Source of the DNA: Spongospora subterranea f. sp. subterranea
Taxonomy: Eukaryota; Endomyxa: Phytomyxea; Phytomyxea; Plasmodiophorida
DNA length: 64,000 nucleotides
Assembly (NCBI GenBank): GCA_049724395.1
Contig: JAUGWO010000122.1
Location: 124,001 to 188,000, forward strand
Reading direction: 5' to 3'
The position numbers and the translations under genes are program-made. Of the stretch, positions 10,830 to 23,087 are shown in pieces (within the stretch, counting starts at the first letter, position 1; each line of letters opens with the position of its first letter). The notes below the pieces were generated by a model. The model searched no databases. It was not told the DNA's origin and worked only from the letters and a program-made list of their open reading frames with translations.

Positions 10830-11825
10830 ATGACGGCAGCCCCTGCCTCGGAAGGCGTCGCATCATCGCCCATTACCATCCTTCCGGCGTTGATCGATTT
10901 TATCCGCCGCAATATCGTCACGCTGTCTGACGCTCCTGTTCTTTATTCCTTTCCCAGACCCGATCTCACGGTGTTCCTTCCTCCCGGGTTTGATGCAAAA
11001 TCGTTAGAACCGGCACCGGAACCAGTGACATGTATTCATGCTGCTTGCCAAGAAGTTTTGAACAAACTCTGTGAATTATCGACGCTGGCCTCAAATCCCT
11101 TGGCGGTGTTTTCATTGGCCTCTTCAATCGATATCTTTTGCCACTGCATCCGCTCTTCACGGTTCTTGGCCCCGTCGCTCTTACAAACACTGATTGATGA
11201 CGAAACATCACCAGTACTTCTATCTTTGACGCATTGTCTTCAAGCCCTGGCCAAGAAAGATCAATCTTCTGCCATAGGTCATATACAGAAAATTCAAGCA
11301 CTTCACATTTTTCAAGCCGAAGTCGTATTCACAATGACTGATATCGCCAGACAAAAGGTTCGCAAATACCTATACCTAATGCAGAGGACAATCGTTCGAC
11401 GACGATCAGAGAAATTTCAAGATGGCGAATATTCGTCTCTTTGTTTAGCATGGTCACCATCGCTCGCCGCCTTAATCGAAACTGCCACTCAGATTTTGTC
11501 CTATCTGCATGCATTTATCTGCAATCGTTATGAACCGGATGATAATGAACCGTTATTTATGGCCAACGCGTGTTTACTGTCAGGTCATACAACCACGGCC
11601 GCGCAAGACCTCGTATTTTCTACGACAATGACAGAAGCTCGCCGCTCACTCACCTGTTTCTGGGTGTCTTGTAAAGCGTTGATCGACTTGTTGGCTGGGG
11701 AAGAGCAGTTTGGCGACGAGCCACTTCTGCAATCTACACGTGGTACAGGTCGTCAGATTGTGTTCCATCACTTGAAGAAGCTGCAACAGGCGCGAAACAA
11801 AATTAGGGAGGAGTTCCGAAGCTGA
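10830..11825 (+). CDS. Hypothetical 331-aa alpha-helical protein
   Basis: An uninterrupted ORF of 331 codons from ATG 10830 to TGA 11825, lying between two conserved genes. Its composition is that of a real protein: mixed, not low complexity, rich in Leu and Ala, and with no signal peptide. The first 60 residues are Pro-rich (SFPRPDLTVFLPPGFD). The rest looks like consecutive amphipathic helices, with seven-residue Leu spacing in the middle and a basic C-terminal helix (HHLKKLQQARNKIREEF). I do not recognise a family. A helical adaptor or complex subunit would fit, but that is only an impression. It is intronless, unlike its neighbours. Confidence 0.65.
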   Translation: MTAAPASEGVASSPITILPALIDFIRRNIVTLSDAPVLYSFPRPDLTVFLPPGFDAKSLEPAPEPVTCIHAACQEVLNKLCELSTLASNPLAVFSLASSIDIFCHCIRSSRFLAPSLLQTLIDDETSPVLLSLTHCLQALAKKDQSSAIGHIQKIQALHIFQAEVVFTMTDIARQKVRKYLYLMQRTIVRRRSEKFQDGEYSSLCLAWSPSLAALIETATQILSYLHAFICNRYEPDDNEPLFMANACLLSGHTTTAAQDLVFSTTMTEARRSLTCFWVSCKALIDLLAGEEQFGDEPLLQSTRGTGRQIVFHHLKKLQQARNKIREEFRS

Positions 11826-12483
11826 TTTTACTCGTTTGTTTTATTACATACTATGTCATATCTTATTGTATATTTTCACCTTCAAATTTATTCATTATCT
11901 GCTTGTCAGGCGGGACATTGTTTAGATCGTATCGCCTCTGAGATGTTTTTCGGCTCTTAGTGTGCGCAGAATCAAGGCAAAAAATTGTATTTATCGATGA
12001 AAAACGAGTACTCAATATGTAGAATACTCTTTGATACTAAGTTCCTAGACAATTCTCTCCTCAGGTCCTAGTGAGGCCGCATAGGATTTCTCCAACTTCG
12101 AGCGATTTTGTCTTGCGAACTTCAAAAAGAGGAGTATTTGGGATTCAGCCTCTGATAAACGATAACGCTGAGCTGTGATCGGAAGAACCCGAACGTAAAT
12201 TTCTAGAAATAGCAGAACACATCACCAGTATAAAACCCTGACGGTCATTGCTATGCAACCTTAAAGTTCATAAATCGCAAACGATGGGAACATGCTCCTG
12301 TTCAACGACTCTGAATCTGATCATCATGTTACCCATAGAGAGGTTTCACCAAGACTGTCATATAAAACCTGCGCCTCGGCCTACGGAGTGCAGTCCCGGA
12401 CTGGCTTCCCAGTTCCCCTTCAACAATTGAAGTGGCTTGGCCTTGACGGGGTAGCGCCGTAAACGGATCACACCATACCCTGA
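11826..12483. other. Intergenic stretch, no gene recognised
   Basis: AT-rich sequence follows the stop codon and probably contains the 3' end of the 331-aa gene. Nothing else is assignable. Confidence 0.5.
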
Positions 12484-13456
12484 ATGGTTCATGGAGTTTG
12501 GGCCATAATAGGGCTCATATCCCTGGTAAACGCCCAAGTTCGCCCAGCGGTCGCACCGCGTGCCGAATATCCCAAAGATGGGCTTCAACTTGCCGTCTGC
12601 GTTAACAGCGTGTTGTGGAGGTTGAAGTCCCTGGATTATTTCCCATCCCATACGAGTCTGCAGGGTTTATACTCAACTGGAAAGTTTCCTCCTAATGATG
12701 GGTCTGTCGATTTTCATTTCGATAGCCGTCGATTCAAAGTAAGTTTCAGACAACATTTTTTTGTTTTTCTTGTGAATGCGTTTACGGAAGTGGCATCAAT
12801 AACAATGAGTGAGGAGTCAATTTTAATTCTGGAATTCGATAGGATGTGATCGCTGCGTTTACAGGATCAAGCGACTGTGACGATGCACATCTTTTGTTAT
12901 GGAATTGGAGAACAAGCGCATTTGTTGAAGGTGTGAATGCGCCAAACCAGTATGATCTCTGGTCGTCGTCCAACCCACATACCTTTCACCGGTTTCGATT
13001 TATTAAAAAAGGGCAAAATGCCCTCTTGGTAAGGGATCAGATTTTCCCAAAATTACCTTGTTTTCACAATGGTTGCAGTACCCGTTTGTGAATCTATATG
13101 GAATATCTACACAGCCAGATTCTCCTGATCTTCGTTGGACTGTCATCGCAAATGGTGGTGCCCAGTTGACAAAATTTGCTTCTGATTTACCTAGTTCTTT
13201 GTTCGCTCCAACAATCAAATGCAGTTTCACAGCATTGCCTACGACAAGATGTCCTCCAGACATAAGAAAATACTTACTCGCCATGTTTGGAAGTGAATCT
13301 AAATTGCCGGGCAGATTCAAAAATATCGCTTTTCCCCAAACGGAATCGTTCATGAATGAGTGGCAGTACTATGTTATATTGGTGCTAATCCAAGTCTTGA
13401 TCATTACATTCGTAGTATATTATCGCAAGCGAAATGCAAGGCAGAAATTAGGATGA
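12484..13456 (+). CDS. Type I single-pass membrane protein, family not identified
   Basis: Three exons, 12484-12738, 12843-13028 and 13079-13456, join in phase to give 272 aa. The first residues (MVHGVWAIIGLISLVNAQ) form a good signal peptide. The lumenal part has six Cys and aromatic-rich beta-type segments (LLLWNWRTSAFVEGV, RWTVIANGG). Near the C-terminus is one transmembrane helix (YYVILVLIQVLIITFVVYY) followed by a short basic tail (RKRNARQKLG), as expected for an ER or secretory-pathway type I protein. The introns (104 and 50 nt) are canonical. I considered ER membrane complex subunits but see no decisive motif. The stop codon is only 24 bp from the stop of the convergent SEC20 gene. Confidence 0.72.
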
Positions 13457-13480
13457 ATAAATAACTGGGCGAAATCGGGA

Positions 13481-14333
13481 TTACAAATCGTGAGATGGAT
13501 ATACGGCAGGGCGAATAATGGAAAAAATATACTCAATTATTACCCAGAACCGAACACCAACTCTCTTATGGAAAATGTAAACCACGACAACAACATAAAA
13601 GAGGAGCCCTAACGCGATCAGCAATCGATCTGTTTGCTCTCGTCGACGGATCCTTGCTTGTGCCTCCCTCGTTAGGTCTGTGGAAGCTTTAATTGAACCT
13701 AAAACATATTAATTCTTTTAACTGTAAGGAACGCAAATTTATACTCAAAGTATCATTCGTCCTTCTCATGATGTTTGTCCCTTCGTCCATCGTTTCATGG
13801 ATATCTTGACTGAACTGGATCTGATTCGTCAACGTCTTGTCGAGTCCTGTGTAAAGCTTCAGTGACACTACGCGCCTGTGATAAAGCAGCATCGTTGGAA
13901 AAATCGCTTCTAGCAGTAACCCTGGCTCTGCAAAAGCAGTCAAAGCAAAGAAACACGGGACCTATCAACCTGAAAACACACCTCGGGCCTAATAATAATT
14001 CCCGTTTTGCTGCTTCTTCCGCTTGTAATTTTCTTCGCTCATGGTCAACGTTTGCTTTTCGAAGCTCGATTCGTAGTCTAAAAGAAGGGTAAGAAACAGT
14101 ATTTAATAATTTGAAGCATAAAATTACTGCTTCACAAGATCTAAAATCTGGCCTTGTTGCAAACGATGTTCGGATGATTTTTCGGGAGCGGGCGCCTCGG
14201 CCAATGCCGTCAGCTGGGACAAAGCGGAGCGAATCCGGGTGTTAATGTCGTAGGTTTCGGCGGCGCTATGCATTCCGGATTTCAGCAGGGCTAAATCCCT
14301 TCTGATGGCTAACTGGGCATCGACATGGTTCAT
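13481..14333 (-). CDS. BNIP1: SEC20/BNIP1-type Qb-SNARE with an apparent +1 frame change
   Basis: An ER-anchored SNARE for Golgi-to-ER retrograde transport. Exons: 14333-14128, 14077-13982, 13927-13745 and 13698-13481. After an N-terminal helical region come ELRKANVDHERRKLQ, ALSQARSVTEAL, QIQFSQDIHETMDEG and TNDTLSSIKASTDLTREA. The Sec20 hallmark is RRREQTDRLLIALGLLFYVV followed by a second hydrophobic stretch. The order matches human BNIP1 throughout. Exon 3 contains a frame change. The exon lengths sum to a multiple of three only if one base is skipped, or if a 22-nt GTGTCA...ACAG segment is spliced out. Skipping the A of AGG at 13848-13846 restores a gap-free alignment. The product would be 233 aa, near the family's usual 228. 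The start is uncertain: the frame is open to an ATG at 14456. The C-terminus extends past the usual membrane anchor. Confidence 0.85.
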
Positions 14334-14456
14334 TACGTGCGGATTATGGCAGAGCTGACGACAGGATCTGAAATGGAATCTGAACAGAAATTGGACCTGA
14401 ACCCATGTAACGGAAAACTCGGAACATTTTTTGACTTTCGCGTCAAAAAAGATCAT

Positions 14457-15829
14457 TTGCACTGCTGGTGAACCATGTTTTTTCGCGAAACGATTCGATT
14501 CGAGCCGTGGGAAAAAATTAAAAATTCTCATCGGGGAGATTGCATTCGAGAAGCTGATACTTTTCGTTTGTGGGCAAAGTTTTGGGTCCCTCCATTGTTT
14601 CTCGTTTGTCGTGTTCGCTGTCCTTTTTATACGGCATCCTTTAGGAGTATATTCTACAATATTTTCAATTCCTACTCAGATGTGCATGTGGTCATATAGT
14701 TTTCCTTATTTTCTGTTTTTAAATATCTGAAAGTAAATGTGAAAAGATGTCTCACAATCTGTTTGAAAATGAAAGTTTTGAAATTTGCAGGCTTCTTGTG
14801 GTGCTTTTGTAGCGATCGTAATGACGTTCATATATTGTCACAATACGGATGTTTCATTTCCATATTATTACAATCATTGGCACATCTTCTTGTCTTAGGT
14901 TTCTGCATCTCTATCCCTATCGAACCGACAATGACGTGGGATTCATGAGTGAAGCAATCAAGGAACTCCTATGGATACTGGATGAGCAGCTCTTTGTTGG
15001 GTCAAAGTACATATTGCCGTTTTTGTGACAATAATGCCCGGTCGCATAATTCTGTGCTGATTGCAATAGGTGTACCATAAATGCCCAGTCTCATCAGGGA
15101 CCGTCTTGTTTCCAATTTTCTCGTAAGCGATTTATGGAATGATTTGGGTCATGGGAGGAATTCCTTTTTCTTGTCGATGTCCCAAATTATAATATTGAAT
15201 TGGAAGACGCAATATAATCAAGAAGAAATCGGTCAAAAAAGTGCAGTATTGGGAGACTTGAGCTGCGCTCAGGCGGAGTATGGAATCCAGATAGACTCAG
15301 CAAATAATCGTTGTGTTTTAACAACAAACTGTTTTGACGGCACCTTTCATGGCATTCCTATTTTCAATCCCATATCCTCCTCGTCTTGCTCCTCGATCTT
15401 TGTACAGCGTTTTGACGTGACAGCAGTCAGAAATACTCCATAAATGTTTAGAGCTTTTCAGATGCAAAACTTTGCCCAGGTCAAGGTGGACTTCGAAGAA
15501 TTATGATTCACAGTTGTTACTGGCAAAAAATCATCACGAAAAATGTGTTCTGACCCAGTTTTCAAAGATAAAGCCAATCACTTGGCGTAATTGTATTAGA
15601 ATTCCGAAATTCCTAACTGTCATTTTCGACATTTCTTCAGCTATTTTTGATAGCGAAGCGAGCTATCTTATTGTTGACAGGGCCGCGTCGGCGATCGTAG
15701 GAACTGCTTCGAACCGCTTACAAAACTGAAGGAGGAAAACAAAACCAGGTGTTACATTGCGAAATTAAGTTGGGATTCAACGATCATCGATTTTTTTTCG
15801 GTCATCTTTGGTTTATAATTTTTTTAACC
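14457..15829. other. Spacer, no gene recognised
   Basis: Several ORFs of 60-120 codons occur on the plus strand, the longest at 15081-15443, but none shows a motif I can name. Parts of 14900-15700 read like decayed coding sequence broken by stops in all frames, probably an old mobile element. Confidence 0.4.
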
Positions 15830-17075
15830 AAGTTGGATATTATTCGAGCTTATGAAAAGGAGTTGCCGGGACCTTCCACCCCTTGCCCAAAAGCATGGCG
15901 TCAGCAGATACCCTCGCGGTTGGATCGCAAAGAATAATGAGCTCGAATCCGCATAAAAAGACCAAGACGTAGAGACTCGCAAAGTTCGACTGCTATCCGG
16001 TGGAGGAAGAAAGCCACAGTTTAGTGAACTGGAGGAGTTAATTCTTTATATAAATGAGAAGAATAACAAGGGTCTTCGGGAAAAGCACTAAACATCTTCA
16101 ACCGATTCAAAGTAGACGGCTTATACGACAAGGAGGTCCAGTTTATTGTTTCACATGGCTAGGTGTCCAGGTTCAAAGTACGAAAGGTATTGTGTCCAGA
16201 CGACAAACGTCTTCGCGCTTGGGTGCCAACGACATCTGCCGACAACATATTCAATCTGTGCATCATTTGACAGAGACACATGGCATCACATTACAAACAT
16301 TATCAATATGAATCAGGTTTCCAGATATTTTGAAACGGAGTCATAATTGCAAAAGGAAGCCGAGATGTCTTGATGCGAAAAGGTGGAACCTCATATTAAA
16401 GGTTCACTGCAACGTTCGCATTCACCGGCGATGGAAAGTTTGTAAAAGCCCATATTTTGTTCTTTGAGTTGACAAACATGCCCAATCTACACAAACATAC
16501 TCTTGTTGACCTGAACAAAACGGGTATGTGGAATGACGATATTCTCCTTCGATTCGCAAAAGATACCCTCATGCACCGTATGGAAACAGGCGTTTCTAAG
16601 GGAACCAACTCTCTTCATCATCGATTCTCACATGGTGCTCATGTTAAACTTGCCAATTGTGAAGATGTTGAAAAGTCCAACGTTTTCGTTGTCATGGACT
16701 CATGGTCCCCCCAAATTTGACTAATATTCTACAACCGTTGAATGTTGCCAAAGAAGTTTCCAAGCGTTTTAACAAACCTTTACGATCAATATATTGGGAA
16801 GACAATTGAAGATCCCGATCTTCAAATCAAAGCCGGAAACCCAAAACCGCCAGGATATCTGATGGTATCCAATTGGATCATAGAATAGAATGGATAGGCA
16901 CCAGATCACCCGATCAAATCATCAATGCGTTCAAGGTTTGTGGATTGGTTCCTAAAGCATTTTTCGATTTAGACCAGCTTCATTCCCCATTGAAGGCTTT
17001 ATTTCTGCCGACATTCGACATTACAATATGGAACGAGCTTTAGGCAAACGAATTTCTGGAACAAGACGGTGTCGA
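15830..17075 (+). pseudogene. Pogo/Tigger-like DDE transposase relic
   Basis: Pieces of one transposase lie in order in changing frames. A possible HTH region (about 15830-15940) is followed by the typical linker VRLLSGGGRKPQFSELEELI (about 15976-16035). Next come INMNQVSRYFE at the position of the first catalytic Asp (here Asn), AFTGDGKFVKAHILF, DLNKTGMWNDDIL, and VPPNLTNILQPLNVA, which is the familiar last block of this superfamily. Stops and frame changes occur throughout, and the first catalytic residue is lost, so the copy cannot be active. Confidence 0.8.
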
Positions 17076-17289
17076 TCTGTTAGACAATTTTTAAGAACCT
17101 CCTGATTGGTATCTACCAGAATCAGGTTCCGCAAGTGTTTACATGTGCTTAGCTCGTAAAAAATATGGTCCTGTGTCTCCATTGGATTGAAAACCTTACA
17201 AGACCCAATCAGTTCGATTCATGAAACACATGGAGGAATTAGCAGACATAACCGACTCAAATTATTTCGAAAATCTGCATGGAGATGAT

Positions 17290-18015
17290 GCTCAGGCCGG
17301 GCTGCGCTCGTAGAGGTTTCCTCGTTGCTTCTCATTGGACGTCGTACCGGCAGCTGTGAAAACAATTGTTTTCAAGCGGGGCAAAACTTCCGCCAAGTTC
17401 GTCTTCACCAGAGAGCGCATTTCTGACCAAAATGCAAAATGATCAAACGATGTGATTTGGATGGAAACTTTGCTCATGCTGCAAGTCCTCACACCACAAT
17501 TTTCCAATAAAGCACACATTCCTGCAGCGACGCCCGTTTCACGAAAGTTGCCCGATTTGGATTCTGCCAACAGATACGTCATTCCGTTTCATTGTGGTTT
17601 ACTGAACATGACGACGAAGCTCAGCTAGTTTCTTCTATCGAAGTAAGCGTAAGTATTCTTCCCCATCTTCGGAACCTTGGAGAAGTTGAAGATTATTCCT
17701 TTCTGCCAGCAATCGGTTTGTCTCGCCTGCAAACATTGCTTTCACGTTGACCTCAGCCATTGCTACTGCAGCCGCTTGAATTTCAGACCTTTTCTCGTCG
17801 CGAACGGAGGATCTATCCACTTTCGCGCGTTTCCTGTTACGGGGGGAGAATCGGTACTCCTTGATGCCCTGGATGTTAACTTTGGATGGATCTGCTCCAA
17901 CAGCGCCAAGGAAGCATCCCGTTTTTCAAAATTTGCGAAACGCATCCCAAGCCTCGCCCACACATTTGTGAGGATGCGTCTTTCTCGAGCAGTAACTTGC
18001 CGTCAATCCATTTTG
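17290..18015 (-). pseudogene. Probable transposase C-terminal relic
   Basis: On the minus strand the text CVGEAWDAFRKF and NIQGIKEYRFSPRNRKRAK (about 17990-17820) recalls the region after the catalytic domain in pogo-type transposases. It is followed by a Glu/Ala-rich helical stretch ending EYLRLLR, a stop, then KKLAELRRHV. Below that an open segment (17582-17292) has no recognisable motif. Stops interrupt it. The assignment is weak; it could be a degraded host gene instead. Confidence 0.3.
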
Positions 18016-21000
18016 ACATAAAGGCGGCGTAGCGAAGCAGAAGGAAAAGAAGATAACGAAGAAGAAAAACACCTAAAACCAGGGTTCAGCCCTTGTTGCA
18101 AGATCTCATATCAGACGGATTTAATGTATACAATCAGTCTCCGATACGAACTGCGTTTGAATGACTGTTCGAATTCAATTTCCAAACACTTTTATATTTA
18201 TGATTGATTTGGTTTAAACACTAATTGGGTTAGGGACGTGTGGCGACAGTATTGGTGGGATTCGATCATTGAGATTTTTTATGGGTTTTCCAGTGAGCGA
18301 TTTGAAAGAGAGTGTCGCTAGGGCGAATTTATAGGCGGTTATGTAGTTAGACCCTGACACTATGGTCTATAATATTAATCAATCAGAGGTGATGAGAAAA
18401 TTTGGTGTGTATTCGGTGTAATATTGGTTCTATTGATGAAGGATGATTATCGCCAAAGGCCTAATTTTAATACATCATTAACCTCGACCGACAATTTGAC
18501 AGATGCCAATGCACATTTACCATTTTGAGATTTGACGGGTTTATGAGACGATTTCACTTTCAATGAAAGATTTTCCTGAATGACGAAGACAAGCGATGAG
18601 GACCACAACTCGGGGAGATCGATTTCCGATCTTTGCCAGAGAGTTCTGGTTGTATGCCATGGTTAGCGATTGACTAAGGGTATCAGAAGCGGGGATATGA
18701 ACTTCAGTTTACCTGTGGATTTTGAGAGAAATCTATCGGTAGCGCAGCGCCTGCTTGCAGATTTACCGACGACAGAACGTGTGCGTCTAAGGCCCTGGAG
18801 AGAGGGCGATTAATAATGGTGACATTATAAGGGTTTTAGCGACGAAGATACCTTAGATGAGGGTAGAGCATCGTTATTTGGCATCAAAGCTGGCTTTGCG
18901 AATTTCTAATGCGAACTCAATTAATGATATTTCTGTGAGAACCGATCACGATTGATGAAGACATTGGATACCTGATTTGGCCGCATAAAAACTGACAAGC
19001 AGTCTTCGATCGGAGACTTACTCGATTGAACCACATGGATCAGTTTGGAAACGAATCTATAATGATCAAATAAGACTGAGACCATTATTAGGGTAATGGC
19101 TGGAATAGATCATACCGACGTAACGCCCCCTAACAAACGATCAGACGAAGGAATTCAAGATGGATCAAACCCATTGGACGAGATTGGCAATACCTTTTGG
19201 CGGTTAGTCGGAGAATCATGTGAACTGTCATCCTCAACGAATTCAAGTGGCGGAGAAGGAAACCCCTTTGGAACGGGTTTAGAGAATCAAGTACAAAGAT
19301 GAACCTCTTTACTTGAGATTTACCTGAAACGAGACTTGATCTGAGAGGTCGTGATCTGGGGGAGGGAGTTGACCAACTACCGAAATCTCATCGTCAAGTT
19401 CTGGCTGATCAGCAAACAACTTGGATAATTCCCATTGCCTAAAACTGGGAGAGCGGTAAAATGGGGTATCCTGTTAAGAGCAATAAGATATCTGCAGTTG
19501 ACAGTGTTCCAAATTAAGATCTGTTCTTGCGAAAATACCTGGACACCGATTGTGGTCGTCTGATCCGGAGAGATCGGTCTGTCACTGTCAGGGGTTCTGT
19601 ACCGATGTTTAAGAAACACTCGTAGGCAATAACGGAAATTCACTTACAGGGACGAATGACAGAATTGAATGATGGTGACAGCAATCGCCGTCTTCCACCA
19701 GATCATTATTAACCTAATACAATCGTCAATCACCAAATTCAAAAGGGAAACGTTTCGGCCCCTGGCGAAATGTCCACAACGATGGTCTTGGGGGCTGAGA
19801 CCTAGCGCCAGCGGATGAGTCGTTGAACAACAGCCGTGACAGTTCAACGATACACTGTTGTTATCTGATACGGGGATATATTGTGACTGTATGTACAATT
19901 CCTGACTGTTAACAAAGCCGTACGGAGAGCCGGAGCGGACATGTCCAGGCTATATATGGAGTACCGTAGTGGCAAACGAACAGCTCACCTTTCAAAAACG
20001 GCATCCACCTTTTGATATTAGGTGAATTTTTTGTTAACAACAAAGTCACAGGGACCGTATTCCTTGGAAAAGTCATTAAAATTGCTGCATCCTGTAGGTC
20101 TCGTTTGACGACATTTATTAATAAAGCGTTTTCTATTATAAAATTTCGATAATTATAAATGGGCCAAGAGAAACAGAGTAAGGTCAGAGTAAGGCCAACA
20201 CTGATTGGTCAGTAGGTCGATAGATGTTCCCTCAGCCAATCGAGGCCAGTCAACTTTAGTTGCATCGTCAGCTTTAATAGAAGGAAATGTTGGAATGTGT
20301 CAAACAATACGATGCATGCGGTATTAAGACTGCTGTTTTCGACCGAACAATGACGGGGATCGGAAGCAGTTTTATATTCATTTTTCGCTTGTAAGGTTTT
20401 GACATGGAGCGAACATGGTCAATGATCGGGATCAATGTCAACACGTTCGATAACTGGATTCGCCATAATCAAATTGTGATGGATCACCTTCATACCTTCA
20501 AATCATTTACCGTAAATTGACTTTTCTAAAAAGGCGATCCATCAGAAAATTGATCATCGTGGCGCTTACCTGGGAGTTTGCCCTGTTTGTTCCTCAATGA
20601 ACGAACGTTGGGGCATCCAAACCGATTCGGATGCGACAGGCTTCAAACGAATTAAAAAGGAAATGAAAGAGTACAAGGCGAATGAGGATACTGAGCCGCC
20701 ACCGACTGACCACATGGCCTCTAATGAATGTGGGAAAGGGACCTGCCTGGCAGTGAACTCGATAATTTTGGATAGGGAATGTAATCATGTGGGGGCAGGT
20801 CCCATATCGTGTCCATACCATATTACCGACGGAGGTGCTGATTTTCCCAGATTATAATTGAATGAGAATGACCCCTATTACACATTCATGTCCTAACGAT
20901 GACGGGGATGTTATAGTGGTCGTTCTCTTTTATGCAGTAATCTTGAACAATGAGCACCTCCGTTGGTGGTAGTGGGTATCCCCTTCCCCGTTGTAAACTT

Positions 21001-21532
21001 TCATTGCCTTCTTTATTCTCTTAAAGGCATTTTCAAATGCTGAATTTTTTGTTGTCGGTTAGGTATTAATAGTTTTTGTTATAATCAAATGGTCGTAGAT
21101 GCTGTTTGGGTGGATGGCAAAACCCAAAAGCGTCACGACACAATTGCTTCTTCTGCTTCATCGCGATCATGATGTCCCAGAGTCCGATGCGATATCACAT
21201 CTTCGTGCACATGCTGAATCTAATCAGGTTACGTGTGGATGATTATATCCTGGCAATCACGGGTTCCCTAGTGGCTGATCACCCAACGACGAATCTGATA
21301 ACGCTTTCCAGGATCTTTGCCGTCGTCTTCATCGTGGTCGGGGCCCGTTCGGTGTCCATTGTTCACAAATACCCTTATACCTGTTGGCAATGTCATACGT
21401 TGCGAATCTGCTGGAAGGGTATGAAAACCGATCATGCCGCCCGATCAATGCATTTCGCTAGTAAATGGACGTCGGAACTGTGGTCAACTTGATCAGAGCC
21501 ACAATGCCATAAACGATTATCTGATTTCTTCA
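18016..21532. other. Long stretch without a recognisable gene
   Basis: I see no ORF longer than about 130 codons and no family motif on either strand. Short open fragments such as 21106-21492 read partly like membrane segments. The base composition is mixed and there is no tandem array. It looks like decayed mobile or duplicated sequence. Confidence 0.45.
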
Positions 21533-22325
21533 CAGACGATGAATGCGTTTTGTCCAGGGACGACATCTTGATCAGAGTTCAACCTACATGGCAACCTGTG
21601 TACATTGAAATCGGGCACGTTATTCGAGAGAATTTAACGACGCATTGACGGCGTCACACCTTGGCTGTTCTGGAAGATGAGTATTTTGCAACGCCTATGA
21701 CATAAGCTTTCATTGCCTGAGTCAAGTAATTCTGCAACATTGGCGATATGGCATCATACTGCAGCGATTTAAAGGGCAGCCATTGATCAGTATTTGGTGA
21801 ACGAGTTTGATGCGTTGTCAAATGTAATAAATAATCCAAAACTCAACGGATACTGCGAACATGAACCACTGAGCGATCATCGAAATTTCGATGCCAATAA
21901 CCAATCTGAATAGCTTTATTTGATAGGATGATTGTCTTAAATGCTCCAACATATCATTCACAGCGCTTTCAAGCTCGAAACCTTGATTTACGGTTGCCCT
22001 TAGTCGCTGCAAAATAGTGCCATATCTCTAATAGGGATCATCGCCAACTTCCTATGATTGCAGACTTGCTTGGCTCGGGAGAATGATAGCTTCGTCTCGT
22101 ACGTGATCAACAATTATCATGAGGTGCGGAGAACTTGGGAGTTGCACATACTCATCTGTTAGAACAGACAAGATGCGAAGATCATTACCACCGGGACCCC
22201 GTCAATGCATCTTTAAATTCTCTCGAATAACGTGCCAGGTTTCGATAAACACAAAGATACCATGTATGTTGGACTCTGCTCACGATGTCGTCCCTGAACA
22301 AAACGCATCCATCTTCTGCGCGTAA
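21533..22325. repeat. Inverted pair of a roughly 120-bp coding-derived segment
   Basis: The segment about 21540-21655 (plus) and about 22195-22320 (read on minus) are diverged inverted copies, about 80 percent alike by eye. They share gcgttttgtccagggacgac (one difference) and ggcacgttattcgagagaat. Both encode a related peptide: ECVLSRDDILIRVQPTW in one and GCVLFRDDIVSRVQHTW in the other. The roughly 540 bp between them has no recognised gene. This looks like two copies of an unknown repetitive gene or transposon in head-on orientation. Confidence 0.7.
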
Positions 22326-23087
22326 TGGCGTTGTTGCTTCGTAATAAGCATCGTCTACAACGCGACGATTTCGTAGATTTATTTTAATCAAACATTGGGA
22401 ACATAGCACATCTCGACAGATCGGTTTGATACATCTCTCAACACCGAATCAGAGCCAGTCCCTCCGCAAATGTTCAAAAACGTCTAGCGCCATGTTGTAA
22501 TCAAAGAGCCTGAGCCTGGAGTCCCGCCAGAACCAGATCAAACAATGGCGACGCCGGACAAGAAATGTTGAAACTGGTGCTTAATGGACCTGTTCACGCT
22601 GTGGCAGCAGACGAGGAGCGAACTACCAGCTGGTCAACTCCACGAAGATACCGATGAAGATGACGATTTAGCCCGGAAACTCGTTGACGATGCGATTCGT
22701 AAACATACTCCCATCCTGTCTATGGGCTATTGGATGGGATTTATTGTTGGAGACCGGAAAGTAATGATGCCCTGAATAGTGATGATGTTGATAATTCTGA
22801 TTGGCATTGGGTGAGCTGTGGTCTCTTTTTCTAAGCCTTCGTATGGGGGTATTTTCATTAGCAATTCGTTCACAACCTTGTAAGAACGGCGTGAATTTGG
22901 CCGTCGTCACCATATTGGCGAGAGGATATCGTTGAATCGAGGACTAAATACGCCGGCCGTCGGTTGAATAGAGAGCAAGATCGAGTGTCAATCTCGATAG
23001 ATCAATAGTACAGGACAGGACCGGGAGGGGTTATCGAACTCGACTCAGTGATTAGCCATTGTTGGGTGGCGGTGGCCGGCACCGCTC
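22326..23087. other. Spacer, no gene recognised
   Basis: Only short ORFs are present and none is assignable. The part up to about 22410 continues the minus-strand peptide of the inverted repeat copy. Confidence 0.4.
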
